The notes beneath the pieces are model-generated. The model was given only the letters and a program-made list of their open reading frames with translations. It was not told where the DNA came from and ran no database searches. DNA of 64,000 bases. Source: Lepidostoma basale (Eukaryota; Arthropoda; Insecta; Trichoptera; Lepidostomatidae). The translations under genes were made by a program, and so were the position numbers. Of the stretch, positions 44,101 through 53,919 are shown in pieces. The stretch lies in assembly GCA_022606425.2 (NCBI GenBank), contig JAHDVF020000513.1, positions 419,284 to 483,283 on the forward strand, in the 5' to 3' direction. Numbering within the stretch: position 1 is the stretch's first letter; every line of letters begins with the position of its first letter.

Positions 44101-44649
44101 CAGTAGAACATCGTTTATTCGGACGTCAGTTAACCGGAACGTCAACTATCCGGACAAGCCAAGATGATGAAATGTTCTGTACCGTGACATATGCATGACT
44201 AAGCTTACCCCACCACACCTACACAAAGTTGGGTGTGGGTTGAACGATGATGAAATTGTTTCTCTGGTACAAAAATAGAGTGAGGATGAAGATGATGATG
44301 GAAGCTCAGATGAGGATGATGAAGGAGAACGAATCAGTCATTGAGAAGCTTTTACAGCATTTGAAACTGCGCTATCATGTTTGAAGAGCAAGAGGAAAGC
44401 AGCTGAACTTAATTGCTATTATTAAAACTCAATTACTTTTCCAGTAATGTAGAGTAATGTAAGCCTTTTTATGTACACACTGTACTACATAAATACTTGT
44501 TTTTGCAGTTAAATTTGGTATTTCATAATCAATAAATTAGCTGAGGATAAATATCGATTTACACCTTATTTTGCTAAAAGAATTAGCGCCTGTTTGATTA
44601 TCCGGAACGCCTCTGGTCCCAATTGGTCTGGATAAACGAGGTTTTACTG
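44101..44649 (+). mobile_element. pogo/Tigger-like element abutting exon G
   Basis: Ends CAGTAGAACATCGTTTATTC and AATTGGTCTGGATAAACGAGGTTTTACTG, TA flanks 44,099-44,100 and 44,650-44,651. Inside, 44,250-44,420 carries a broken piece of the transposase C-terminus (DDEIVSLVQK, acidic run), as in 51,432-52,000. Confidence 0.85.
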
Positions 44650-44686
44650 TACTTTCAAATTTACTGCTTTTTTTTACTACTTTAAA

Positions 44687-45669
44687 CTGAATGAATTGAT
44701 TGTTAAATTTACTGCTTCTAACTGAATTAACATATTACTTGTATAATGCATACTTAAAAATCATTTTGTCTATTTTTATATTTTATATGAGATCATGTAT
44801 TGTGATTATTCTGATGAATATTTATATATTAAATCACACATAATTAATGAAACATGTCTATTTAATGTGCTAAAATTGACATGATGCTGAATGAATTGAT
44901 TGTTAAATTTACTGCTTCTAACTGAATTAACATATTACTTGTATAATGCATACTTAAAAATCATTTTGTCTATTTTTATATTTTATATGAGATCATGTAT
45001 TGTGATTATTCTGATGAATATTTATATATTAAATCACACATAATTAATGAAACATGTCTATTTAATGTGCTAAAATTGACATGATGCTGAATGAATTGAT
45101 TGTTAAATTTACTGCTTCTAACTGAATTAACATATTACTTGTATAATGCATGCTTAAAAATCATTTTGTCTTTTTTTATATTTTATATAATATTATTTAT
45201 TGTGATTATTCTGTTGAATTTATATATTAAATCACACATAATTAATGAAACATGTCTATTTAATGTGCTAAAATTGACATGATGCTGAATGAATTGATTG
45301 TTAAATTTACTGCTTCTAACTGAATTAACATATTACTTGTATAATGCATGCTTAAAAATCATTTTGTCTATTTTTATATTTTATATAATATCATTTATTG
45401 TGATTATTCTGTTGAATTTATATATTAAATCACACATAATTAATGAAACATGTCTATTTAATGTGCTAAAATTGACATGATGCTGAATGAATTGATTGTT
45501 AAATTTACTGCTTCTAACTGAATTAACATATTACTTGTATAATGCATGCTTAAAAATCATTTTGTCTATTTTTATATTTTATATAATATCATTTATTGTG
45601 ATTATTCTGTTGAATTTATATATTAAATCACACATAATTAATGAAACATGTCTATTTAATGTGCTAAAA
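44687..45669 (+). repeat. Tandem repeat, five units of 198-200 bp
   Basis: Units start at 44,687, 44,887, 45,087, 45,285 and 45,483, each beginning CTGAATGAATTGATTGTTAA and ending ATGTGCTAAAATTGACATGATG; the last is cut short. Units 1-2 are near identical, units 3-5 share a TATAATAT(C/T)ATTTATTGTG variant. The 60-residue open frames in it are by-products. Confidence 0.95.
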
Positions 45670-45689
45670 AATAATAGTCCTATATTTTT

Positions 45690-46290
45690 TTTACTTTATA
45701 TTAAATCCAGGACCTCCTTAATCTTGTTGACGAGTCCGGTGAAAGATTGGGGCTAGCAATAAATGTCAGCAAAACCAAATGGATGACATTCGGACGGCTT
45801 GACTACAGTGGGTCAGTATTGCATTTGAACGGCCGTAACGTTGAAAGGGTGGAAAAATTTAAATACCTCGGCAGCATACTAACGCAATCTCTTGACCCAG
45901 ATGTAGAGATAAGATGCAGAATTGAGGCAGCAAGAGTGATCGCCGAATGCTCAGAGTTCCCTGGACAGACATGGTTACCAATACCGAAGTCCTGAGGTGA
46001 GCTAGAGTTGACAGGGAATTGTCATCAACTATCAAGGTTCGAGAGATCTCACATCTGGGTCATATACTGCGTGGGGAAAAGTACCACCTTCTCCAACTGA
46101 TATTGGAGGGGAAAGTTGAGGGACACCGAGGGCCCGGAAGGAGACAAATGTCCTGGCTGCGAAACGTGAGGGAGTGGACCGGCATCCGAAGTGTGGAGGA
46201 GCTGTTCCGAGCGGCGCAGGACAGGGACAGGTTCGCCGAGGTGATCGCCAACGTTGGGGGGACCCGACAGGGCACTTGAAGAAGAAGAAG
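45690..46290 (+). mobile_element. LINE 3' fragment with (GAA)n tail
   Basis: SGERLGLAINVSKTKWMTFG, RVEKFKYLGSILTQSLDPD, EIRCRIEAARVI; after an internal deletion SHLGHILRGEKYHLLQLILE, RRQMSWLRNVREWTGIRSVE, RDRFAEVIANVGGTRQGT-stop, then (GAA)n. Better preserved copy of the family at 3,815 and 16,655. Confidence 0.85.
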
Positions 46291-46497
46291 AAGAAATCCA
46301 CACTATCTTATTAATGAAATTTTTGAGAAAAGGAGAACAAATCATATGACTCACTCCGTCAAAATATAATGTCTCAATACCAATGCAATTGCTAATGTTA
46401 TATGCAACTATTCATGATATATCCTATTTTTTTTACACACAACCTTCTATATGTAATAGTATGTATCAGTTTATGGACAATAATTTCGAACTCTCTT

Positions 46498-46700
46498 AAC
46501 CCCTATAGGGCGGCTGGCTACATTTGCAGTCCATAATATTAGTTTTGAAATGCGACAGACTATTTATAAACCTTTTCACTTTATTTCCGTACAACTATAT
46601 TGTACGCAATATGATGAACTGAGCCAACTGTCAGAGCTGCAAATATAGTTAGCCGCAGTTCAAGGTACAATTTGTTTTACTGCAAATGATGCACAATATA
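46498..46700. mobile_element. MITE family 'CCCC(T)ATAG..', copy 3
   Basis: AACCCCTATAGGGCGGCTGGC-TACATTTGCAG at the left; GCTGCAAATATAGTTAGCCGC near the right. Upstream of exon H. Confidence 0.55.
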
Positions 46701-46792
46701 AACTGCAAAATTAAATTGGAAGATTTGTTCATCATTCACATCTTTTTCTGAAAACTTTTTTAGTAATCATATTGTTTTGTTTTTGCTTTTAG

Positions 46793-47022
46793 TGAAATAT
46801 ATATCTGTCAATAATAAGACCCTGCTTATGTACAAGGAATACACCTTCTATAAGGGGTGGTCTACAACTGCAGGCTCTCGCTGGACTTGTTCATCATACC
46901 CTACATCCCGTTGCAAGGCGTCAGTAGTCATAAAAGATGACAAATATTTTTCTTCTGTAGATAATCACATTCACAAGCCTCCTAGATTTTTTGTTATTAA
47001 TGGGAAATATGTGAAATGTTGA
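46793..47022 (+). CDS. mod(mdg4): FLYWCH alternative 3' exon H, mod(mdg4)-like
   Basis: Acceptor TTTTTGCTTTTAG, split codon TG, 75 residues to TGA. KYISVNNKTLLMYKEYTFYK, GSRWTCSSYPTSRCKASVV, DNHIHKPPRFFVINGKYVKC: complete FLYWCH with H-I-H. Nearly a twin of exon G at both ends but different in the centre (W-x-C surroundings), the part expected to set binding specificity. Between the two lies the tandem array and a LINE piece. Phase 1. Confidence 0.88.
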
Positions 47023-47082
47023 GATTTTCATTTATTTTCACTTTGATAAAGATGTTTTTTTTATTTAAATGGCAATATTTGA

Positions 47083-47225
47083 CAAATTATGGGAGAGTGG
47101 AGAGGGACATTGAAAGAAGGGTTGGGGCAGGCAACAAAGTGAAATGTCATCGCATACAAAAGCTAAGATGACAGTGCACAATGATGTTCTTGTACCGACC
47201 CTTATGAATGGAAGTTCTCTTCGAG
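47083..47225 (+). mobile_element. LINE fragment, (GTTA)n-tail family
   Basis: Sixty bases after exon H: GTGGAGAGGGACATTGAAAG-AAGGGTTGGGGCAGGC and CCGACCCTTATGAATGGAAG, matching 26,335-26,480 with a deletion. Confidence 0.75.
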
Positions 47226-47567
47226 GAATATGTGGTAAATATAAGGAAAATGTAACAGGATCTGTCACTAAATATCCATTAATAAATAAACCTTTTCAGT
47301 TACCTGATAATATGTGTCGAATTATTGTTACATTGCAAATTGGATTGTAAATTAAATAACTAAAGTGTGTTTTTTTTTATTGTTTGTAATTATAAATAAT
47401 CAAATATTTGTATAGCACATATACAGTATTACTATCAAATAATATATAGTTACAATGTATTATAATGGTGGATACTATCATTGTGACAACCTATTTTAAT
47501 AATTGTGTACTCGGTTCCATTTTATTGCAATGGGCGCTTCTTTATTTTAATTTACAGTATTTTGCAG

Positions 47568-47782
47568 ATGTCTATGAAAATTCTAAAATGTTTGTCAAAA
47601 CAAAATGTCCGACATTGTCACCAGTGCTTGGAGTGGTGCAGAAAAACAATGGGCACAATCCGGAGCGCATTAAAAAACCATTGCGTTGTGTTATTTGCCA
47701 CAACCGAGGTCGCTGGTGTTGCGAACTCTGTAAAAAAACATTATGTGTTGAGCGACCTTGCTTCGGGCAATTTCACTCTTAA
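47568..47782 (+). CDS. Alternative 3' exon I with piggyBac-type Cys-rich finger
   Basis: Acceptor TATTTTGCAG (the nearer of two; the one at 47,557 would give phase 0), split codon AT, 70 residues to TAA. KKPLRCVICHNRGRWCCELC, KKTLCVERPCFGQFHS: C-x2-C, C-x2-C, C-x5-C-F-x-x-FH, a shortened form of the piggyBac C-terminal finger. Preceded by 40 polar residues without transposase motifs. An AATAAA lies about 65 bases past the stop. Second of three such exons. In phase with the FLYWCH exons, hence probably spliced to the same common part. Confidence 0.7.
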
Positions 47783-47839
47783 ATCGCTCACTGTACACGA
47801 CTGTGTACATTCCTTTCATTTATGTGTTTTTTGTCTATG

Positions 47840-48289
47840 ATATGGAAATAAATCATAATAATAAATCATTTTCACGTGTAGTTTTATTTTAGACGTTAAT
47901 GGGTTAGTAATAGGTCGTTGTGATTCATGATCACTGCTATCATTGCTGGCATTGCGGGATAAAATGGTGGTTACATTTTTAAGTACATGTTTGACACCAA
48001 GGTTAAAAGACTTAGAAAAACACCACTTACCCAAGACAGTGAGGCTACTACTAATAGGCCTCGCTTCTCTTCCTTTTCTTTCATTCATCAGCCTCGCTTC
48101 GTTCACACCCTAGGCCTGTCCCCTGTCCATCCGAGATTGACATTAACAGTTATTTCATTTAACCAAATCAACAGGGACACCAGGGCACATTTTGAATACT
48201 CTATTTTTCTCCCTTCTATGCTCAGCACTTACAAATACAAGCATATGATATATAACAACAATAGAATAATATTAACTGCATAGGACTAT
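47840..48289. other. No gene; exon I 3' flank and a dispersed repeat
   Basis: 48,045-48,200 (CTCGCTTCGTTCACACCCTAGG-CCTGTCCCCTGTCCAT) resembles 51,030-51,140 (TTCACTCGTGCACCCCTAGGC). Unclassified repeat. Confidence 0.4.
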
Positions 48290-48900
48290 AATACCCAAAA
48301 CATGTAACCTGGTCATAGAAAATCAATCCATAGAACAGGTCAGGGCCTTCAAGTATCTATGCATAGACCTGGTGGGGATAGCTGATCTGCGGGAAGAAAT
48401 ACAAGCCCAAGTAAACGAGGCAGCTGCAATCTCTGGGACTCTAAAATCCACAATATGTAAAAACAAAGACATGGCCATTAATAGTAAGATGAGAATCTAT
48501 AAAGCATGCATAAGACCAATAATAACATATGGCGTCGAAGCAAGGGCAGACACAGTAAGGACCAAACAAGTTTTTAGGACTTCCGAAATGAAGACACTGA
48601 GGATGATAGCAGGCAAGACACTGAGGGATCGCGTGAGGAACACCAGAATAAGAGAGATATGTGAGGTTGAGGATATTATAAGATGGAGCAGACAACGAAA
48701 AAGGGACTGGTACGGTCATGTTCAAAGAATGGACTCCACCAGACTACCCTATATTGCATTGCATAATCAACTCGGGACTCGTCCTCGTGGAAGACTTCCT
48801 AAAAGATGGAAGGACAGCTGGGAATCTACTTCACAGGAGGAGCAACTCTCTGGAGAACAGACCACATAGGTCTAAAGTAAGGAAGAAGAAGTATAAGAAA
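48290..48900 (+). mobile_element. LINE 3' fragment (third type)
   Basis: Long frame 48,372-48,869: REEIQAQVNEAAAISGTLKS, KACIRPIITYGVEARADT, RKRDWYGHVQRMDSTRLPY, GRLPKRWKDSWESTS. C-terminal end of an RTE-like reverse transcriptase; a GAAGAAG tail follows. Less decayed than others. Confidence 0.82.
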
Positions 48901-49246
48901 AACGGGACACAGTTGGAGGTGGAAGAGTATAATTGGTATGTATGGGGAAAAGAAACTCTAGAGATAGTAGGCAGAGAAAGAGCCACAAGAACTATTTGAA
49001 GGTTAAGAAGAGTACAGAAATAACTAAGTGGTGGTTCTGCAGTAAATAGCGAAAAGTCACTGGTTACATACTCGTATATTTCATACAGATGAAATTGATC
49101 AAGTTAATCGCTATGCATCAAGTATATAAAAACATTTTTGTGGGGAATCAAGGTGTGTTATAAACTCATATACTGTTTCAAAGTGAGAAAAAATACAATG
49201 AAACAATGATATTTGATGTTTCTAAAACCATTGGTTGGCCTTTTAG

Positions 49247-49494
49247 GAGGAGAATTTCCAAGAGGCACTGAATTTCAAAGAAGATCTGCTATTCTTCCTA
49301 CAGAAGGCCGTCTTATGAATAAATTACATATCCTTCGTTCCGGAACCAAGAAGGACTGTGCAGTGTGTTCTAATAGAAAAGTTATCGGTGGAAGAAAAGA
49401 AACACGGCTATTTTGCGAAACCTGTGAAAATCAACCTGGTCTACATGTCGGGGATTGTTATGTGAAATATCATACAATGAAAATATATAAATAA
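49247..49494 (+). CDS. Alternative 3' exon J with piggyBac-type Cys-rich finger
   Basis: Acceptor TTGGCCTTTTAG, split codon GA, 81 residues to TAA. EGRLMNKLHILRSGTKKDC, AVCSNRKVIGGRKETRLFC, ETCENQPGLHVGDCYVKYHT: the complete C-x2-C ... C-x2-C ... LH-V-x-x-C-Y-x-x-YHT pattern of piggyBac C-termini, close to a canonical one. Phase 1 and length 2 mod 3 as for the FLYWCH exons. It lies between exon I and exon K in the plus block. Likely an old transposon end taken over as a terminal cassette. Confidence 0.72.
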
Positions 49495-49574
49495 TAATTC
49501 TTCACATTTATTATATTCATTTTCACCTATTTTACCAAAAGGTAACATGGTTGACCAAAAATTATGGCCCGCTA

Positions 49575-49755
49575 TGGGGGGAAAGAGGAAGCATGGCAGA
49601 CCTAGAGCCACCTAGAGAAGAGCCCCACAGGACGAGGTCAAAGCAGCAGGCCTCACTTGGGATGATATTAGGCATGCGATAGAGTCGGGTGGAGAAGGCT
49701 CCTTGAGGCCCTATGCACCACAGAGGTGACAGGACAAGAAGAAGAAGAAAAAGAT
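49575..49755 (+). mobile_element. LINE tail, CACTTGGGATG type
   Basis: GAGCCCCACAGGACGAGGTC, CTCACTTGGGATGATATTAGGC, GATAGAGTCGGGTGGAG, CACCACAGAGGTGACAGGAC then GAAGAAGAAG. Reads GLTWDDIRHAIESG, an RTE-like 3' end. Confidence 0.75.
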
Positions 49756-49904
49756 TGAATATTGTAAAATAAATTCTGATATCATTGATTGAAATCCTCA
49801 AAATCCAAAAGAAAAAGAATTCATCCTGAACTTGCTATTTTACTAACATTTTAAGGACTCTATTTAATTTTCCCATAACTTACTTATGTTTTTCTTTTTT
49901 ACAG

Positions 49905-50140
49905 TTAAATATTTTTTTATACACAAAAAGAGAATTTTGATGGCTAACGACTACACATACTGGGTGGGCACGACGGCGACTAAGGGGGGAATAAACTGGA
50001 CGTGCTCCTCTTCTTCTTCCTTAAAATGCAGAGCTTCAGTGCTTATCAAAAATGATGAGATCCATTCAAAAAAAAATCATCATAATCACAAGCCCCCCAC
50101 TGTCTTTGTATGTAATCAGTCAGAGTACTTTGAAATTTGA
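49905..50140 (+). CDS. mod(mdg4): FLYWCH alternative 3' exon K, mod(mdg4)-like
   Basis: Acceptor TTTCTTTTTTACAG, split codon TT, 77 residues to TGA. KYFFIHKKRILMANDYTYWV, INWTCSSSSSLKCRASVLI, NHHNHKPPTVFVCNQSEYF: W-x-C, Cys, H-N-H. The K-Y-F/I start and the SS-x-x-x-L-K/R-C-K/R-A-S centre place it in the plus-strand subgroup with F, G, H, L. The stop lies 17 bases before a large inverted repeat. Phase 1. Confidence 0.87.
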
Positions 50141-50157
50141 ATGATTATGACTTATGT

Positions 50158-50850
50158 TTGTTGTGTTTTTGGGTAACACAGTGTGATAACTCCTTCTCGA
50201 CCGACGTTTCGGAGATCGTTGCAGTCTCCATCTTCAGGGTAATGAATGTGATATGTGTTGTGTCTGCTAAGGTACTTCACCGTTGTACCGTGTCGCCGGC
50301 AGTGTGTACGTATGAGACAAAGGTTCCCCGAAATAGCTTGGCACAGGGGGCATTCCGGAGCGGTATGTCGCCGGCAGTGGGTTATTCCCCTAATTAGCTA
50401 AGCACTAGTACACTAGACTACTAGACAGACCGAGGAGCCAACGTGCACGTCTCATCAGCGAGGCAATCGAAATTTATCAACACCCGCAAAACATCAACAG
50501 AGACGACGGCCTCCGCCTTAAACCCGCGTGGTATCCGGTACTACACAATATACAACCCGCCCGACTGAGGCCCGCGCCGCCCGGTGACACACCACCCGGG
50601 AATGGGCCCCTTGTGAATAACCCACTGCCGGCGACATACCGCTCCGGAATGCCCCCTGTGCCAAGCTATTTCGGGGAACCTTTGTCTCACACGTACACAC
50701 TGCCGACACGGTACAACGGTGAAGTACCTTAGCAGACACAACACATATCACATTCATTACCCTGAAGATGGAGACTGCAACGATCTCCGAAACGTCGGTC
50801 GAGAAGGAGTTATCACACGGTGTTACCCAAAAACACAACAAACATATTGC
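50158..50850. repeat. GC-rich inverted repeat with hammerhead-like stem-loops (family E)
   Basis: Arms 50,165-50,390 and about 50,610-50,840 are inverse: TTTTTGGGTAACAC.., CGACCGACGTTTCGGAGATC, ..GGGCATTCCGGAGCGGTATG. The stem-loop is at 50,202-50,237 (minus) and 50,762-50,797 (plus). The centre (50,400-50,600) is GC-rich and not repeated. Likely a Penelope-like element remnant in inverted form. Confidence 0.75.
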
Positions 50851-50874
50851 TGCCAACCGTGAAAATCTACGCGA

Positions 50875-51431
50875 TTATGACTTACTTGACTTGATTATGA
50901 TTATGAAAATATCTGTTTCCTAGAGGTTTTATCATATTTTATGGGAATGACATGTATCGTCTTTATACTGCAAATGACATTTGATAATGTCTTAGAAAGG
51001 TGAAACTATATATGGCCGAGGCATAGAGGGCTCCCTCCGCTTACCCGAAGCTGTTATAGGCGCAGCGGCGCCTTTCGTCAGCTTCACTCGTGCACCCCTA
51101 GGCCCGTCCCCCGTCTATGCGGGACTTACGTTAAATAATAATAATAATAATATATGCATATTTGCAACCAAGGGGGACCCAGACCATTTAAGCTACGCTA
51201 CTCTCCCTCGATGTCCCGCCGTACACACATAGCAATTCAACAGCAAACAAAAATACACAATTGATACATAAATAACATATGTTAGAGAAAGAATAAAAAA
51301 AGAAATAATGCACAGCCGGAGGCACAGAAGGGAGGGAGGAGACAAAATACAGGATGGGGGAAATAAGGAAATTTATTTAATATGTGGAATAGGGAAAGTG
51401 AAACGTGTCATTCCCATAAAATATAATAATA
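50875..51431. repeat. Stem-loop family C remnants and dispersed GC-rich repeat
   Basis: 50,935-51,010 carries ATGGGAATGACATGTATCGTC and TTTGATAATGTCTTAGAAAG-GTGAAAC. 51,012-51,140 is GC-rich (GGCGCAGCGGCGCCTTTCG, CCCCTAGGCCCGTCCCC) and ends in (AAT)n. Confidence 0.45.
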
Positions 51432-52000
51432 CAGTAGAAAGTCCTTTATCCGGATGTCAGTTAACCAGAATGTCAATTATACGGACAAGCCGAAATGATG
51501 AAGCATTCTGTACCGGGACCTACGCATGGCTAAGCTTATCCCACCCCACCCCACAACGTTGAGTGTGGGTTGAACGATGATGAAATTGTTTCTCTGGTAC
51601 AAAAAGAGAGTGAGGATGAAGATGATGATGAAAGCTCAAATGAGGATGAGAAGGAGAATGAATCAGTCATGAAGAAGCCTTTACAGCATTTAGAAACTGC
51701 TGTATCATGGTTTAAAGAGCAAGAGGTAAGCAACTCAACTCAATTGCTTTTATTAAAACGAATCTGCGATTTAGCTGCAAAAAAAGATGAGGATTTCTTG
51801 TTCAAAAAAAATGTTAGCATTTGTATGTAAATGTACTACATACGTACTTGTTTTTCCAGTTCAATTTGTAATTTAATAATCCACAAAGAGTCGAGGAAAA
51901 AAAATCTATTTACACCTTATTTTGCTAAAAGAATTAGCCCCTGTTTGATTATCCGGAACACCTCCGATCCCAATTAGTCCGGATAAATGGCATTCTACTG
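51432..52000 (+). mobile_element. pogo/Tigger-like element with transposase C-terminus
   Basis: Ends CAGTAGAAAGTCCTTTATCC and TCCGGATAAATGGCATTCTACTG, TA flanks (51,430-51,431 and 52,001-52,002). The open frame 51,570-51,830 reads NDDEIVSLVQKESEDEDDD, HLETAVSWFKEQEVSN, LLLLKRICDLAAKKDED: the acidic C-terminal end of Tigger/jerky-type transposases. The catalytic part is missing, so the element is an internally deleted, non-autonomous copy. Confidence 0.85.
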
Positions 52001-52079
52001 TACTTATAGAAAACAAACATTTTCTTTTGGATTATTTAATATGGAGTTATTAAATAATTTTTCAAGAAACAATTAATAA

Positions 52080-52240
52080 ACACTCTTGTTCTTATTATAT
52101 TTTAAGTCTTTATATTTTATAAAATAATACACTTGTAAATATTTATTTACAAGTGTATTATATTATAAAATAATTATCGAAGAAACAATTAATAAACACT
52201 CTTGTTCTTATTATATTTTAAGTCTTTATATTTTAAGTCT
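52080..52240. repeat. Inverted and direct short repeats
   Basis: AATAATACACTTGTAAATATT and its inverse meet at 52,125-52,165; ACACTCTTGTTCTTATTATA-TTTTAAGTCTTTA appears twice (52,080 and 52,196). Ends of the family F stem-loop element. Confidence 0.5.
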
Positions 52241-52242
52241 TT

Positions 52243-52440
52243 AAGTCGAGGCAGACCGAGGAAAACATGGCATGACCAAATTAATCAAATTTTAAAGGTT
52301 GGTCATGTTAGAAGTCGTGCGTGTATGACTCGTTGTATGAATTGGAGGAAGCTAGAGAGGTTTGCCAGGATAGAGTAGTGTGGCGGTCCATTCTCTCTGC
52401 CTACCCCTGCGGGGAAACGGCGTGATGTTTTTTTTTTTTT
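52243..52440 (+). mobile_element. LINE 3' tail, (GTTT)n subfamily
   Basis: GTCGAGGCAGACCGAGGAAA, ATGGCATGACCAAATTAATC, ACTCGTTGTATGAAT, CCTACCCCTGCGGGGAAACGG-CGTGATG then T-run. Same as 57,165-57,365. Confidence 0.82.
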
Positions 52441-52552
52441 TGTCTTTATAACAAATTAAGGTCAATTAATTGGATGTTTTCAGATATATTATAATATGCA
52501 TTTTGAAAATCTGTATGTTTATCATTTAAAAATGTATTCATAATGTTAATAA

Positions 52553-52792
52553 ATATATCGCCTCTTTGCGAGAATAACGTGTTATCTCGAATTTTTTTTA
52601 AATGAAGCTAGATACCCGTCTGAAAGAGACAACGTGACAACACAATATACCACTGTTGTGTTGTCTCTTTGCTTCATAAATCCTCTGTTTTTCACTTTTA
52701 AAATACCATGTTTTTGTAGAACATAAAGTTGAGCATGGCGGATTTGATTTTTGAAGTGTCACGTTATTCTCGCAAAGTGGTGATATAATGTA
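52553..52792. mobile_element. MITE with CTTTGCGAGAATAACGTG ends
   Basis: TATATCGCCTCTTTGCGAGA-ATAACGTG at the left, CACGTTATTCTCGCAAAGTGG-TGATATA at the right; inside, GTTGTCTCTTTGCTTC and its inverse GAAGC..GAGACAACGTG. Confidence 0.75.
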
Positions 52793-53686
52793 TTGTCGAA
52801 ACACATTTTGTAAAATTGTAACATATTTGGTTGTATTTTTGTCTAATAAATTAAAATAATTAACAGTGTGTTCTGTTACCCTGACGAAGCTCCTGCGTGA
52901 GCGAAATCGGTTGGCATTTATATAAAATAAAGTGGTTTATATGCAAATTTTACAAGTGTATTATTTTATAGAATAATTTTTACAGTTTTTTATTTATTTC
53001 CTTTCGAGTATTTATTAATGACACAGTACAAAAGAAATAATGGTTTTCCAATATTATAATAACATTTTTTCTGATGGAGCTTATCACGGATTGAACAAAT
53101 TGTACCTGTTCTTGATGTTTGAAGCTCATATTTTCCAAATTTAGAGTATCTACACCATATTCTAAGAAATTAAAAAATCATATCAAGAAAAAGTTATTCA
53201 TTGTTTTGGCTGAAACACAATGATACTTTAACATTATTGAATATTTTAAAGTTGAAACACCTTTATTACACAATCACAATTTATTAATTATTTTATATGA
53301 GATTGACGCAACAGATGTTTCGCTAACCTATGTTGGCATCATCGAGTGTTACAAATAACATAACACCTGATAATGCCAACATAGGTTGGCGAAACAGCTG
53401 TCGTGATCTCATAAAAATAATTAACAAATATGAGATACATAATATAATAACCGTGTTCAAAATTGAAACATTTACTAAACAAGGCTTTAACATTATGGAA
53501 TTCAATAATGCCGATTTTTTTATGAGAAAGAGTAGAGTTAAAGAAGTGAATGTGTGAAAAATTATAATATTGGGTAGAATTTGGTAAGTACTATATATTT
53601 CAAAGTTCTGATTATACACAAGAAATCAAATTTCCTATCCAGAAGTTAAGTTATTTTTGTATATTTAATTAATTATTTCTTTCTAG
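52793..53686. repeat. Stem-loop repeats (families F and A), no gene
   Basis: Family F: CTGACGA, GCTC/GAGC hairpin, GCGAAATCGG at 52,881-52,912. Family A inverted pair at 53,300-53,405: minus copy near 53,308-53,346, plus copy 53,367-53,403 (CTGATAA, GCCAAC/GTTGGC, GAAACAGCTGTCG). Confidence 0.6.
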
Positions 53687-53919
53687 TGAAATATATTGTC
53701 ATGGGCTCTAAAACATCTCTGATGTTTGACAAGTACACATACAGAAAAGGGAAACCTTCAGGAAAGGGAGTTCGCTGGCATTGCTCCTCGTATTCTTCCA
53801 TGCGCTGCCCGGTCTCCCTCGTGTTACAAAACAATCGAGTTATCTCTATGAGAAATCAGCATACTCATGTACCCCCCAGTTGGTACACGGACTCGGACGG
53901 AAATTATATCAAAATTTGA
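53687..53919 (+). CDS. mod(mdg4): FLYWCH alternative 3' exon L, mod(mdg4)-like
   Basis: Acceptor ATTTCTTTCTAG, split codon TG, 76 residues to TGA. KYIVMGSKTSLMFDKYTYRK, GVRWHCSSYSSMRCPVSLV, NQHTHVPPSWYTDSDGNYIK: full FLYWCH with H-T-H. Close to G and H but with Pro in place of Lys after the third Cys (RCPVS instead of RCKAS). AATAAA at about 53,963. Phase 1. Confidence 0.88.

Noticed and set aside
45100..45756. Three similar 60-residue proteins MLNLLLLTELTYY
   Set aside because: Open frames created by the 198-bp tandem repeat; no coding signal otherwise.
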